Assembly (NCBI GenBank): GCA_916048095.2 | Contig: OU696578.1 | Coordinates: 3,702,906-3,766,905 of the forward strand | Direction of reading: 5' to 3' | From: Sacculina carcini | Taxonomy: Eukaryota > Arthropoda > Thecostraca > Sacculinidae | DNA: 64,000 bases | Shown here: in pieces, positions 24,701-36,915 of the stretch | Numbering within the stretch: the first letter of the stretch is position 1 | How the letters are laid out: every line of letters begins with the position of its first letter | Made by a program: the position numbers and the translations under genes | Notes under the pieces: model-generated | Told to the model about the DNA's origin: nothing | The model's database searches: none | Seen by the model: only the letters and a program-made list of their open reading frames with translations

Positions 24701-25239
24701 TGGCGTGAAACCTCTGCATGAAATGCAGCACACACCATGGTATCCTCCCATTAAGACACACAAACATATCCTATCCACCCAAATATTACGCATGAAAACG
24801 ACACTGAAGCCACAATATTTATCCTGTCATCGGCAAGGATTGTTTATGCATCTCCCAAGTGTAAACATTTTCACGGCTTGCCTTAATTTGATATTAAATG
24901 AAATTTGATATGCAATTCAACATGATTTAATTATCTGCAATGATGCCGTCCAGGTCTTCATACAGGCGCAGCGAGATATGATGGAATCCATGTATGGAGA
25001 AAATGCCGTTTGAATTGAGTGGCCGGAGCAGCGTGATTGGCGGAATGTGTAGAAATATTACACATGTAAAGCAATGCTCTACGTCACAGCCGCATTTTTT
25101 ATCAATTACTAAGCTGTTTTACCAATTAACATTAAATTAACATTCATGCATGCGCTCATATATTATCAGAACATCAACAAATCAACAACAACATGAATCC
25201 TGACAACAGATTAATGATTGCATCAACATAAAGACGGAT

Positions 25240-25345
25240 ACGGATGAATACGGTGCCAGCCTCAGAAGCCTGACATCTTCATCTGGCTGAATCACTGACT
25301 CAACGGAGCGATGTGCCGGTGCGTTGTCAAATAGTACAAAGTAGG
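25240..25345 (-). pseudogene. Tc1-type transposase fragment with second catalytic Asp
   Basis: The minus strand encodes LFDNAPAHRSVESVIQ followed by PDEDVRLLRLAP, then ends. It is the same segment as 57680-57770. Only about 35 codons remain. Confidence 0.75.
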
Positions 25346-25439
25346 CTTGCAAACACCGCCGGCTATATTAAACGTAAAAACCAATAACATACATTGTGGT
25401 CCTGGCTGGGAGAATTTTGATTTCAGTTGGGACAAATGA

Positions 25440-25974
25440 GATTGAAAGTCACTACTGAACTAGCGCAATACTAACTCAAAGCTAGAAGCCTGATAACAAA
25501 AACTAACTAAATCTGTTTCATGTTTCGGAACTGGCTCCACGTAAGCGGAGCCATAAAAAATTAATTTAGACTCATTCGAGTGCCACTCTCCACGGAAATC
25601 TTTAGTAAAAGGCGAAAGATTTGTTCGCTCTGAAGAGAGGCCAGAGATACTCATCAACCGGCTACGGCGCAAACCCAACCATAAACGCAAGATAATATTG
25701 ATAGTGATATTGTGTTGGGATAAATGGACCTATCATCACGTTTCTGTCACTGCAGAAAGTGGAACATTCATGTCGTACGGAAAACACAAGTATAGCAATA
25801 ATAAAACTTGTGTCCGAAATACATGACTCGCACGGGAATCGTGGAAATGTGTGTATCACCGCTATAAATGTTTGACAAAGATTGCCCTGTCCTCTGGTGG
25901 CAACACGGTACATTAGCCACAAGTACACGATTCTTGTCTATAGTCCTATTCGGTCTCATACACCAGGGTTTCTT
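25440..25974. repeat. Composite repeat, copy I, right flank
   Basis: It matches 57895-57938 plus 58294-58760 in copy III. Small open frames in it are conserved only because the DNA is duplicated. It contains the CTCCACGTAAGCGGAGCC hairpin (about 25535-25552). Confidence 0.8.
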
Positions 25975-26690
25975 TTTATCCATCATCCATCAATATATTT
26001 AGAGCGCACGTAAATGACACACACGCGAAACAAAAAAAAAGACAGAGAAAAACATCATGTACCGGTAAACAATGCCGCAACAGCAATGTAAAAATGCGAC
26101 AAGAAACAATGAACAGCGATATAGAACAACGACATACATATGATAAACATCGCACAACACAAAACTAGCAAAAGAAACAGCAAGAATTAAGAATAAAGAA
26201 TGAGGAAGCAAAATGATGAAGACATATAGACAAATAGACATGAGATGGACGAAGGAAGTAAGTGAGCGGTATGAAGGAAGATACTACAATTTAGCATACG
26301 GTGTTAATGTATGAGTGTTTGGATCGAAGGATATTGAAAATAAATGTTTACGTAGGGAGGAGGAGAAAGACGCATAGGATGTAGACGAGAGAACATGTAA
26401 TGGAAGCGAATTATAGAAACGGGGTGCAAAAAAATGAAAATGATTTGGCCGACCAACATGATTCGTTCAGATCCCTTGGGCAATTCAGAGGCCGAGTGAT
26501 GCGAGGGGAAAAATGATAGGAATGAGAGAGCAGGTTAACAAGGTATTGAGGCTGATCGATGCCGTTTAAGAGTTTAAATATGGTACAAGTTAATTTGTAA
26601 TGCACACGTGGAATGATGGGCAGCCAATGGAATTTGTAGAGATATTGAGAGGTGTGACAGCAAGGGACAGGAAGCCTTTCTTAGGGAAGC
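25975..26690 (-). mobile_element. 5'-truncated LINE fragment with target duplication
   Basis: The paralogous empty site (about 39150-39160, GGGTTTCTTAGCC) shows that about 0.7 kb was inserted between TTTCTT (25969-25974) and a repeat of TTTCTTAG (26677-26684, again 26692-26699). On the minus strand the insert encodes a LINE ORF2 C-terminal pattern: LLSHSYHFSPRITRPLNCPR, then, after a one-base frame change near 26430, YNSLPLHVLSS and FSSSLRKHLFS. The 3' end (left) is GATGGATGATGGATAAA. It is a dead-on-arrival copy whose reverse transcriptase is absent. Confidence 0.75.
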
Positions 26691-28190
26691 CTTTCTTAGC
26701 CTTTCGATGATCCCATACCCCCAATGGATTGCCGAATATGGTCCATTCCACTGACTGTTCAAATAATTCATTATTTGACTGTCATTATTTGACTGTTCAA
26801 ATAATTTTAACCAATCCGATTATTTTCCAGTATGTTTTCTAAATCCACGAGTATTTTAATTGCTTGAATATATTATACTTTAGATACGGATTACTAGTAA
26901 AACTTAGCCATTGATAATTTCAATATTTATAAGCCATTAATCATTTATGCCAGTGCCCAGAAATCGAGTCCCATACCCCGAAGTGGTATGAAAATCCCCG
27001 GTTAAAAACCCCTGTCATAAGTGTCAAGTTCAAAATCAATCTTTGCCATTTGGTTATATGCTAACACCATCACACATTTATAGAAAAACTGAGTGATTGC
27101 GGTGTTATGCTTGTTTACATGTACTGTTCTCAACATCGTAATTTACAATTAATTGCAGAAAAATTGTGTGCACCGCTGTAAATGTCCTTCTGAACAATAA
27201 TTGTTGTGACAAATTCATCTACGATTAATCATAAACAATGGAAGCGTATTTACTGTTTTATGCCTGTGTGGGCTTATTATATATTCAGTTCATAATATAT
27301 TCCATTTGCAATTGTATTTGAAGCTTCTTATGTTGGTAAACCCAAATTATACCCAAATTATACCCAAATTATACCCAAATTATACCCAAATTATACTCCA
27401 AATACAGCTGTAATAGACGCTACAAGTGAAACAACCACGCGATCCAAGTCAAAATTGCGTACTTCCCGCTGTATCGGGCCCGAAAACTGCATGTCCAAGG
27501 TGGCAGGGTGTAGATATATTTTAGGAAAAATTATTGTCATTTTTGGCTTTTTAAGGCCATTTTCAGGTGACTTTTTCTATCAAATCCACAGCACACCTAC
27601 AGCAAATCACTTGCAATACGCCGAAAACTATACGCGTCACTCAACACATACTCCGCGTCTCTCCCCATCGCAATGTGGCGTGCACATCTGTATAGTTATG
27701 TGTTTACTTGTGATTTGTTTTTCGAGTAATTTAATTCCTTTTGATTTGGTGTAACGTGCATTTTTCTGTTATAACTTTGCGTTACCGTATTTGCGTTGTG
27801 TATTTGCGTTGATTTTGCGTGATTCATGTTTAGATGTTTTGTGCTATATGCTTTGTGCCTAGTGACTAGCGTTTGTCCGGTGCTAAATTTAATTGGTAAA
27901 TTTAGAGCATCTGAGAGTGCTGACATTTGCTCACGCACTTAGCAACAGCGTTTGCAAGCACAGAGCGGAGTCATACCGTATATTTGGTATGCGCACCGGT
28001 TCGAGAATTTTCTAGAACCACGCGATTATACGTCATGTGTGTACGTATAAAAATGCGCCTGTGTTTCGTATCAATGGCAGATACGCTAAACATTTCGAGT
28101 CTGGCAGAGCTACTCTCTGTGTCTCGGTAGCTTGGTGTATTCTGTCACTCGGGTATTGCACAGCGCTAGAGTGAAGTGGGTATTCCTACT
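26691..28190. repeat. Composite repeat, copy I, right end
   Basis: It is co-linear with 39160-40636 at high identity. It ends at TGGGTATTCCTAC, after which the two copies differ. It includes five copies of an 11-bp ATTATACCCAA repeat (27345-27400; six copies at 39775-39842) and a promoter-like ACGTATAAAAATGCG at about 28043. A piece at 27085-27330 is also in both inverted-repeat arms and at 63780-64000. No coding sequence is evident. Confidence 0.85.
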
Positions 28191-28675
28191 GTTCGCTCAC
28201 TCGTTGTTGGCCCGCTAAGGCTAATATCACTAGCATTGCTTTAGATAATAGCCCGTGGCCCTTTTCAGAGAGTGACTACTCCTCTGTCTGGGATTGTCGC
28301 CCTTTTCTGCATTTTGTAGTTGCACGTTATTTTACTTGTGTGCACTGGGCTTACGCAACATTGTTGCTCGCTGAGCGTATTTACACTGTGGCCCGCTGCG
28401 CCTATTTTTATTTGTATGTTCTGTATTGTACATGATTTTATGATGTTATGTGTTGTTATGTGTTGTTATGTATGTATTGTTATGTGTTGTTATGTACTGT
28501 TAATGTATGGTAATATATAATTGAAACTACAGCATCTGTGTTGCTTTTGGCGAAGTTAGCCAGTAGCACAACAACATTTTCCAGTACAATTTCTGCTTTT
28601 TTATTGAGCTACTACGCCATCACCGCAACAGCCAATCAAAATCCAGCAAAGCGAACCAAACAAGCACGCCAACGC
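28191..28675. other. Spacer with ATGTGTTGTT minisatellite
   Basis: Degenerate tandem TGTTATGTGT units lie at about 28437-28505. The rest is unassigned. It ends at the segment shared with 6660 onwards. Confidence 0.6.
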
Positions 28676-29509
28676 ACACAAACAACAACAATAATAAACT
28701 AACATAAATCGCCAAACCAAAACATCACCTTCTAAATTATTCATACAAACACACACGCACGCACACAGAGCACGCACGTACACACACATAACAGTATAGA
28801 TATATAGCGCCGGCTATAGTCATACGCTGCGAATTTATAAGGACACCGACACTCAATCATATTTGTTACTAGTAATAGATAATAAGTACATATAAAATAT
28901 ATATATAAAATGTAATATTGTTTAGAATTTTACTACGTCATATTTTGACTGGTTTTTAATATATTTTGGTAGTCCTCGTTCAGTCCGTGGGCCTCGTATT
29001 TGAAACTCTTGATGTAAACGTATGTCTTTGCACGAGTCTGCGATGTATTGCTGTATAATATGTGTGTGTGTGTGTGTGTGTATGGGTGTGTGTGTGGGTG
29101 TGTGTGTTATTTTGGTGTGACTCTGTTGTTTGAATGAATTGGTTTTGGAGTCACTGGGTTGTTTTTTACTCGTGAGTGTCACGTGACAAAACGCAATTGG
29201 TTTCTAGCTCTCTGATTGGTCGTACTGGCCATCTCGCCACTGATTGGTCACAACATTTGTTACCGCGGAAAATAAAAACATGAATGCAGAAAGTATTGTT
29301 TATTAATGTTGCGATTGAAATCAACATTTAGACGTTAATACTTTCTCAACACCGTGTTACAATGTGCCAAATTCACTCATTCATTCTCAATTCAGCTGGT
29401 TACGAATCAACGTCTGCTGAGTGATAGCGAGTGATATTGAGAATTTCGGCTGTAACACAAGTATATGGCAGCTAGTGGTACGTCAGATGTTGCACGTGAC
29501 TGATGTTGT
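28676..29509. repeat. 3' flank of the Q-rich gene, duplicated
   Basis: It is co-linear with 6660-7540. It contains a (GT)n tract at about 29060-29108 and AT-rich sequence that would be the 3' untranslated or downstream region of the minus-strand gene. Confidence 0.75.
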
Positions 29510-31618
29510 TCACATGCCTGTACCAGAACTTGCCAGATGATGTTCTGTGTGGATTAACTGTTCTGGACTATATCTCTGTGGCGGTTCATTAGTGGCCACA
29601 GACTGATGAAGGATGTTATATTGTTCATTGACTTGTGGCTGTGTATAACTCTCCACAGGCTGCGCGTAACAGTTGAACTGTTGCTGGCTTATTTCATCAG
29701 TCGGAGCACGGCTTTCCTGGGGCTGGTCGTAGTGGGAGAATTGCTGTTGGCTGTTTGTTTGGGGAATTCGATAACTGCTCACATTTTGCTGCAAGTTGTT
29801 TGACTGTTCCTGATCGTTTGATTGTGGAGGAGCCGCCAGTTGCTGCACATAATACTCAGTCACAAGTTGATAATTTGCCTCTGGCAATACATAACTTGCC
29901 AGAGGCTGTACGTAATAGATGAGCTCTTGTTGGACATTTGTCTGAGGAGACTGGGGCGTCCCCAGAGGCTGCGCCAAATTGTTATAGCACTGATGTTGTT
30001 CACTTGTTTGTGTCTCACAAGGACTTTCCGAGGTGTTGTTCAACTGATGTTCATTTGTATGAGGCTGTTCATAGCTGGACATACTCTGCCCGTAACATCC
30101 TTGCTGCTGATTATCTGACTGTGCTGCTAAATATTCTTCTAGAGAATACACGTAGCAGTTGAACTGCTGCTGAAGGCTTGCTGGTGGCAGCGCATATCCC
30201 GCCAGAGACTGTGAGTTGTAATAGTTGATTTGTTGTTCACTTGTATATGACACATCGTAGTTCTCCTGGGTCTGCTCGTAATTGGTAAACTGTTGTTGCT
30301 CGTTGGCTTGTAGCGGTTCATGAGTAGGAATTGTTTGTTGTATGTAATTGATCTGTTCTGTGTAACTTGTTGATGCTGGCTCAGAGCTTGCTACACTCTG
30401 CTCCTGGAAGTTGAGCTGCTGTTTGATGTTTGTCTGAGATGGTTGATAAGTTCCCAGTGGTTGATTAGTATTGTTGAGCTCCTGTTGGATGTTGTTTTGA
30501 GGCAGTTCGTCATTAATGACAGGTTTTGGTACGTAGCTGGTTTGTTCTGTACCATTTGCCTGTGGCGGTACATCTCCCGCCAGATGGTCCACTTGATAGT
30601 TGAATTGTTGATGTTGAGTCGTCTGTGGTGGAGCGTAATTCTCCAGTGGATAGACATAGAAGCAGAACTGCTGCTCGTAGTTCGCCAAGAGCGGTTCACA
30701 TCCCGCGAGAGGCTGTGAGTTGTGATAGTTGAGACTTGTATGTGAATGATCGTAGCTAGCTTGGAGCTGTTCTGAGTGGTAATACTGCTGGTGGTCGTTG
30801 GCCTGTGGCAGTTCATTGCTTGTAACAGGCTGTTGTGCATAGTTGACATGCTCCGAGTAATTAGTCATTGGTGGTTCATAGCTCTCTACAGGCTGAGCTT
30901 GACTGTTGAACTCTTGAGAGAGGCTTGTCTGATATGTTTGATGATCCCCCAGAGGCTGCTGCAAGTGTTTGAACTGATCTTGACAATAATTTGTCTGCAC
31001 GTGGGCGTATATCTGTTCTACATTACCATGCTGAGGAAGGGCGCTTGTCAGTTGATGTTCGTAGGAGACTTGTTCTTGACCTTGAACTGTCTCTGCAGTT
31101 TCCAAACTTGTCATTGGTTGAACAAAGTTGGATAACTTTAGTTCACTTTGTTGTTGCTGAGCATAGCTCGCTTGTGGCTGCTCGAAGTGATTGAACTCCT
31201 GTTGGATGTTGTTTTGAGGCAGTTCAGTATTAATTACAGGTTGTGGTACGTAGATGGTTTGATCTTTACCATTTTCCTGTGGCGGAGCATATCCCGCCTG
31301 AGGCTCCACTTGATAGTTTAGTTGTTGATGCTCACTGGTCTGTGTAGGAGCGTTGATGTCCAGTGGATTTACGTAGCAGCAGAACTGCTGCTCGTAACAG
31401 ACCTGTGGGGGAGTATATCCCACCAGAGGTTGCACGTAATAATCTGTCACCAGTTGGTAGTTTGCCTCTGGCAATATATATGTTGCCAGAGGTTGTACGT
31501 AATAGTACAACGGTGACTGGATGTTTTCCAACGGTAGGTTGTAATCTACCATTGGCGGTATGTAGTTGAGAGGCGCATAGAAGGTCATGGCTATTGCTGG
31601 CGATGACAGATGAAGCAA
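29510..31618 (-). CDS. Unrecognised Gln/Tyr/Pro-rich repeat protein, 702 aa
   Basis: An uninterrupted 702-codon frame; I do not recognise a family. The protein is low-complexity and built from about 30 degenerate units of roughly 20-25 residues with the loose pattern QPLxSYxPPQxNxQQQFNY. It is rich in Gln, Asn, Tyr, Pro and Ser, with scattered Cys. Some units are near duplicates: YYVQPLATYILPEANYQL at residues 38-56 recurs near residue 568, and NGKDQTIYVPQPVINTELPQ at 116-135 recurs near residue 350. The start is ambiguous (Met1 or Met11). I see no clear signal peptide, membrane span or catalytic motif. Composition is prion-like or structural/adhesive in style, but that is inference. A truncated paralogue with one internal stop lies at 7607-9222. 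Long openness despite low-complexity drift, and a paralogue that keeps the same frame, favour real coding over chance. It may have upstream exons that I cannot see. Confidence 0.65.
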   Translation of the reverse strand: MLHLSSPAIAMTFYAPLNYIPPMVDYNLPLENIQSPLYYYVQPLATYILPEANYQLVTDYYVQPLVGYTPPQVCYEQQFCCYVNPLDINAPTQTSEHQQLNYQVEPQAGYAPPQENGKDQTIYVPQPVINTELPQNNIQQEFNHFEQPQASYAQQQQSELKLSNFVQPMTSLETAETVQGQEQVSYEHQLTSALPQHGNVEQIYAHVQTNYCQDQFKHLQQPLGDHQTYQTSLSQEFNSQAQPVESYEPPMTNYSEHVNYAQQPVTSNELPQANDHQQYYHSEQLQASYDHSHTSLNYHNSQPLAGCEPLLANYEQQFCFYVYPLENYAPPQTTQHQQFNYQVDHLAGDVPPQANGTEQTSYVPKPVINDELPQNNIQQELNNTNQPLGTYQPSQTNIKQQLNFQEQSVASSEPASTSYTEQINYIQQTIPTHEPLQANEQQQFTNYEQTQENYDVSYTSEQQINYYNSQSLAGYALPPASLQQQFNCYVYSLEEYLAAQSDNQQQGCYGQSMSSYEQPHTNEHQLNNTSESPCETQTSEQHQCYNNLAQPLGTPQSPQTNVQQELIYYVQPLASYVLPEANYQLVTEYYVQQLAAPPQSNDQEQSNNLQQNVSSYRIPQTNSQQQFSHYDQPQESRAPTDEISQQQFNCYAQPVESYTQPQVNEQYNILHQSVATNEPPQRYSPEQLIHTEHHLASSGTGM

Positions 31619-32754
31619 ATTTGTCGTGAAACAACAAAGCTGTCACTTCAGTCAAATCCACAATACGATTGAATACACAAAGTTCGTTGACCTACCGTTC
31701 GATTAAAAACATACAAATAACGTGATAGCGCCGCTTAAGATCGCCTGAAATTATTTAGTTTTTTATATTATTTTCGTTAGTTCTTAATTGAGGCTAGTAT
31801 TGAGATATATCTACCTGTTGTATGAAATAATGCCATTCCATTCTATAGCATTATATCAGTGAATATGTCTTGATAATTTTTATTTCATACTACTGTTTAT
31901 TCAGTTTATTTTGCGATTCTTCTGCATATTTATACGGTAATGTTGCTGGGTTTTTCATATGAGTTGGGCATAGAATCACATTAATTAAAGTAATTCAATT
32001 TTTTTTGGTATTGAATTGAAATTAATTTATAATTAATTAAATTTCAGGTGTGTGCGTGTGTACAAAATCAAATTTTGATTCCGTCAAGCAAATATTTTAT
32101 TTTTCGAATTCATCAACAAGGTGAAATGGAAAGATTGTCAACGCTGTAATTTGTATGACTGCACTATTTATATACCTTGATGATCAGGCAACAGTGAGAG
32201 AAGAGCAATAACATTATCTGAACAATACAGATTAACAAACCTCATTAACCCATTAGCCGGCAGTGATCTAAAAAAAGATCACCAATTTCAACTATTTTTT
32301 CTCAGAATTGTTTTTTTATATGATGAATATAATATATTCGTTATAATATTTGCACCTGTGATGAAATGTATTGTAAGGAGAAATAACGAAGGCACAAACA
32401 ACAACAATATGGTTTCACAATACACCTGCACGCCCGTGCAGACAAGTCACTCAATACTTCCCCGAAAACCACTTCACATTAAACGCAGTAACACCCACAC
32501 GACACCATCTCATGCACGACACTCCCGATTCATGATAATATCGCTCCGCAATACGCATACACACAAACATACATACACATACATATACACACACACTGCA
32601 CGCGCCACTTCCTTGACCGAACAAGGCAGCTGCAATTCACATATCGGTGCACCCGTACAACATTGAAGCAGGGGGCGCAACTACTTGAAACCGCATCGCC
32701 TGCACTGCCACGTGCAGGCTCGCTCAAAACTACAATACTCGCATATACACAAAG
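31619..32754. other. AT-rich spacer 5' of the Q-rich gene
   Basis: No clear promoter or gene is seen. The first 130 bases would be the 5' untranslated region or promoter of the minus-strand gene. An (AC)-rich patch lies at about 32550-32600. Confidence 0.5.
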
Positions 32755-33299
32755 TGCAGTATCTGCTATTGAGCTCACACATCCCACGCTGCAAACATCT
32801 CACCACACCCTCCGGTTCGAACGGTGTACGAAATGCTCGCAAACACGTGCAACCGTATCTCACGCTCAAGACCCATCGCCACATCTCATCAACGTGGTTA
32901 GCGATGCGCGAACTTCTCGAGAGAAATTCGCTGCGAGACCTATAGAAATTATCCTGAAGAAGTTAGGTCTGATTTTCTTGCTTAGGGCTGGTACCTATGA
33001 TGAGGAAAACGCCGCGGAATAGAGCGTCAAATAGTTGCAATCATGTAGAGTTTACCAAGCGCTGATTATAACTAACAATAGATGCTGCTGTGTTAATGGT
33101 GTTATGCTGCACTCGTAATGTAGTTGAGGCGGAATTACATGCACAGCACATACGACAGGAACGTGGGGCAGAATGAACTGCAGGGCTACATTTAGTACGG
33201 TTGAAGCGCCATCTGGAGTCTTGATCGCTCGAGCAAAATTTCACATGGTTGTCGGGCAATAGAAGTATGGGGGACACCAGTGTTATTTACTATACCTTT
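32755..33299. repeat. Composite repeat, copy II, left part
   Basis: The segment 32820-33299 matches 19255-19740 and 48650-49022. Around 33190 it keeps the uninterrupted sequence GCAGGGCTACATTTAG, which is the empty site for the gypsy element of copy III. Confidence 0.85.
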
Positions 33300-34292
33300 T
33301 ACAATTGCATATGTCCCAACTGATATCAAAATTGCTATCAAAATCAAAATCCCAGCTAGAACCACAATCTATGTTTTTGTTTTTTCATTTAATATCAAAC
33401 CTAATTGTTATCAGTACATTTGATTGTATCTCACATGAACAATTTAGCATTTGTCGTAAAACACAGCTACGTACTACTTAATATGTACTATTCAATTATG
33501 TGGTATGGTATGTACTACAATTTCAATGCAGATATGTACCGTGTGTGCTTACTTTAATGAGAAACTTTATCAGTCAATATATCAATGTCAGCGAATAGGG
33601 CCACTGTTCTCGGAGAGCACTCGCTAGCAAATCGTACACACACACACACACACATACACCTACAGAAACATAAAACTTTCAGAGACGGTACATTTCGTCT
33701 TATGGCAAGTGTTCAGGCAATGCCTCCTAGACTACTCTATATACCATTTACAAGTCAATTTGGCAAAAGTGAAAATCAATTTGGTAATTCTTACAGCTTG
33801 AGGTGGAATTCGCATTCGTAATTCATAATCATATTGTGTATTAGTGTTTTAGTAACAAATTTATTACTCATGCAAATGATATCAATTAATGCTTTCTTAT
33901 GTTAAAGAATATATATAATCTAAGAAGCTGCCATGGAGGGATTTATTTTTAGGAAGCCCATCAAAATGATATGTCAAGTGATTGGGCTTAGCTCCGGTTC
34001 AAGGTTAATATTTAAATAAACTATATATAATTAATTTGTTTTACTTATGTATTTCAATTAACTTATGTAAGCTCAGGTAGCTGGCAGGGGAAATTCGTTT
34101 TCAGTAACAGACCTTCCACCTCAAGCCCAATATGCAGTGTGTGGTTGAATTCAACAAAAACAAATATATGCACAATAAACACATGAATACGACGACGCTA
34201 CGTGACGACACAACACAACACCACGAACACGGTTCTCGCTGGCCAACTGCCCCGAAACATGAAACGCTTCAGCGTTCAACCGTTGTGTGCAT

Positions 34293-34713
34293 TGTGGTGG
34301 TCTGCAGTTTAATATCATGTGTAAATAATATTGCTGCGGCATATGTGAGCAGTTTGCGGCGATTGCGTTTCACACTGTTATTTCTGCTTGTATTTTGTGA
34401 GTGATTTTATATGCGTGTATTTAAATTAATTGTTTGCTGTATTATGTTTTAGCATTGTTCATATAAGTTATGTATTTAGAAATTGTTATGTTCTTATTGC
34501 TGCGTGGGCCACACTTGTTTCTGATTGGTCCACGTCTGACCTGGGTCGCTGGCGTGGTACCCCATTGGCCCACGTCACCACAGGCCGACCCTATAAAGGG
34601 ACACACACACTCACTCTCGCCTTTTTTCCGTTGTGATCGTGACGCTGGCTGGTTGTGTCTCAATATATAGTGTCTTTGAGTCTTAGTATTGTTTTCTGTA
34701 GCTCGGTGCTACA
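34293..34713. mobile_element. Solo LTR, 421 bp, 4-bp target duplication
   Basis: Copies at 20705-20735 and 22690 read TTGTGTGCATCACTCATTC without interruption. Here GCAT is duplicated (34289-34292 and 34714-34717) around a segment beginning TGTGG and ending CTACA. The plus strand carries ATTGG motifs and CCTATAAAGGG at 34590-34600, giving a promoter-like layout. It is the product of LTR-LTR recombination that removed the internal part. Confidence 0.88.
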
Positions 34714-35339
34714 GCATCACTCATTCAAACGCAGCCAAATGGCGTGAAACCTCTGCATGAAATGCAGCACACACCATGGTATCCTCCCATTAAGACACCC
34801 AAACATATCCTATCCTCCCAAATATTACGCATGAAAACGACACTGAAACCACAATATTTATCCTGTCATCGGCAAGGATTTTTTATGCATCTCCCAAGTG
34901 TAAATGTTAACATTTTCACGGCTTGCCTTAATTTGATATTAAATGAAATTTGATATGCAATTCAACATGATTTAGTTATCTGCAATGATGCCGTCCAGGT
35001 CTTCATACAGGCGCAGCGAGATATGATGGAATCCATGTATGGAGAAAATGCCGTTTGAATTGAGTGGCCGGAGCAGCGTGATTGGCGGAATGTTTAGAAA
35101 TATTACACATGTAAAGCTATGCTCTACGTCACAGCCGCATTTGTTCATCAATTACCAAGTTGTTTTACCAATTTACATTAAACTAACATTCATTCATGGG
35201 CTCATAGATTATCAGAGCAGCAGCAAATCAACAACAACAACATGAATCTTGACAACAGAATAAAGATTGCATCAACATATAGACAACAACGGTGTAACGG
35301 TTGAGACAGACGCATTATATTTCCACATTTGCAACAATA

Positions 35340-35360
35340 TCTATATATATAAAAGAGATC

Positions 35361-35443
<83 letters not shown>

Positions 35444-36878
35444 TGTGTGTTCACCATCCTTGGTCCATTTTCTATCAGCTAATACTCGGTCACCACTTGG
35501 CGTACCCGCTAACAATTTATACCATCACGTTGGAAATTTTCCTGTCTACACTTAACACTAAATTTTAAATAATAAAAATGAAATCAGAAAAAGTTATAGC
35601 GGTAAAAATACAAAATGAACCCTAAAAAATGCGAAAATTGTGGTCAATTTTCTGAAGACTACTTCTCCTAAACCAGCAATGGTACAACTATACAAATTAT
35701 ACCACTGTGTATAAAATTTTATCTTCTACTCAGCGCATTATAATTTATACCCAAGAATTGAATATAAAACATGTAAAATGGAAAAAAATTCAATCTACAT
35801 TCAAAATATTATTTTAACTCCACGCGTCCGATTTTCTATACGTTTTTCTCTATTTCTCAAAAACTAATTAATACACATCTAAATAAATAATACCATCAGG
35901 CTGTAAATTTTGTTTGCTACAACACAGTATAATTTGTAATTTTCCAAAGTGTTTTAAAAAAAAAGTTACGGCGGTGTGAAGTGTAAATGACAAAGTCAAA
36001 AAGGCAAAATTAGCACACAAAAAAGTGAATATTTTGGTCAATATTCCGCTATCTATTCCTCATAAACCAGCAATGGTACAGCTATAAAAGTTATACTATT
36101 GTGTAGATAATTTTGTGTTTTACAAGAAAAGTTATAATTTTTACCCACAAATGATACAAAAACGTGTAAAATTGGCAAAATTCTCAATTCATTCATTTTT
36201 CTACTATTTCACAGTGGGTATTTGTTACACATACAAATAAATTATACCATCATGCTAAAAATCTTGTTTTCTACAATACGGTATAATTTGTAATTATCCA
36301 AAGTGTATCTGAAGGAAGTTATGGCGGTGTAAAGTCAAAATGTCATGTTACCAATTTGACAGCTATTATGCGTACTTGCGATTACACATGGTATATACAC
36401 TGATTTAATTTCACTGAAGTCCAATCACAATTGACGCACTTTCGATAACACAGGAATATACTACTGTGTAGAGAATTTTGTGTTCTACAAGATAAGCTAT
36501 AGTTTATACCCACAAATGATACAAAAAACGTGTAAAATTGGCAAAATTCTCAAATACATCCAAAATTACACTTGAACACCGGGCGACTAAAATTAATTCA
36601 TTTTTCTACTATTTCTCAGTAACTATTTGTTAAACATAAAAATAAATTATACCATCGTGCTAGAAATCATGTTTTCTACAATACGGTATAATTTGTAATT
36701 TTCCAAAGTGTATCTGAAGGGAGTTACGGCGGTGTAAAGTCAAAAAGACATATTGCCAATTTGACATCTATTATGCGCACTTGCGATTACACAGGAATAT
36801 ACTACTGTGTAGATAATTTGTGTGTAGTGTAGACAGACTATTTCTCAGGAACTATATATATATATATAAAAGAGATCA

Positions 36879-36915
<37 letters not shown>

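Larger units (their letters stand above)
20925..25046. repeat. Near-identical tandem duplication, period 1972 bp
   Basis: The tract 21049-23021 and the tract 23022-24993 agree almost base for base. The visible difference is one G in the homopolymer at about 21910 versus 23880. Sequence before about 20925 and after about 25046 is diverged, so the duplicated unit consists of the second half of one transposon-internal copy and the first half of the next. This implies a very recent duplication or an assembly artefact. Confidence 0.9.
19735..25440. mobile_element. Inverted-repeat DNA transposon, copy I, internally amplified
   Basis: The left terminal region (about 19755-19812, TGTCCCAGCTGAAATC) is the inverse of the right one (about 25387-25440, GATTTCAGTTGGGACA). 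The most compact relative is at 55514-57894. Between the ends, the internal sequence is present about 2.6 times in tandem (period 1969-1973 bp), so this copy is about 5.7 kb instead of 2.4 kb. Minus-strand transposase C-terminal fragments lie at about 21380-21690, 23350-23665 and 25240-25345. No intact transposase is present. Confidence 0.7.

Noticed and set aside
20567..24908. Recurrent small frames (for example 67, 106 and 68 codons) also present near 34.1, 35.0 and 56.5 kb
   Set aside because: They recur because the whole transposon interior is repeated. They overlap in different phases, are broken in some copies and show no protein-level constraint.
25662..25928. 88-codon minus-strand frame, nearly identical at 58454-58714
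   Set aside because: It is part of the composite repeat. Identity is equally high outside the frame, and in copy II the same region is truncated.
28043..28060. TATAAAAATGCG as a gene promoter
   Set aside because: It is promoter-like but followed by no convincing frame. It is present identically at 40490 because the block is repeated.
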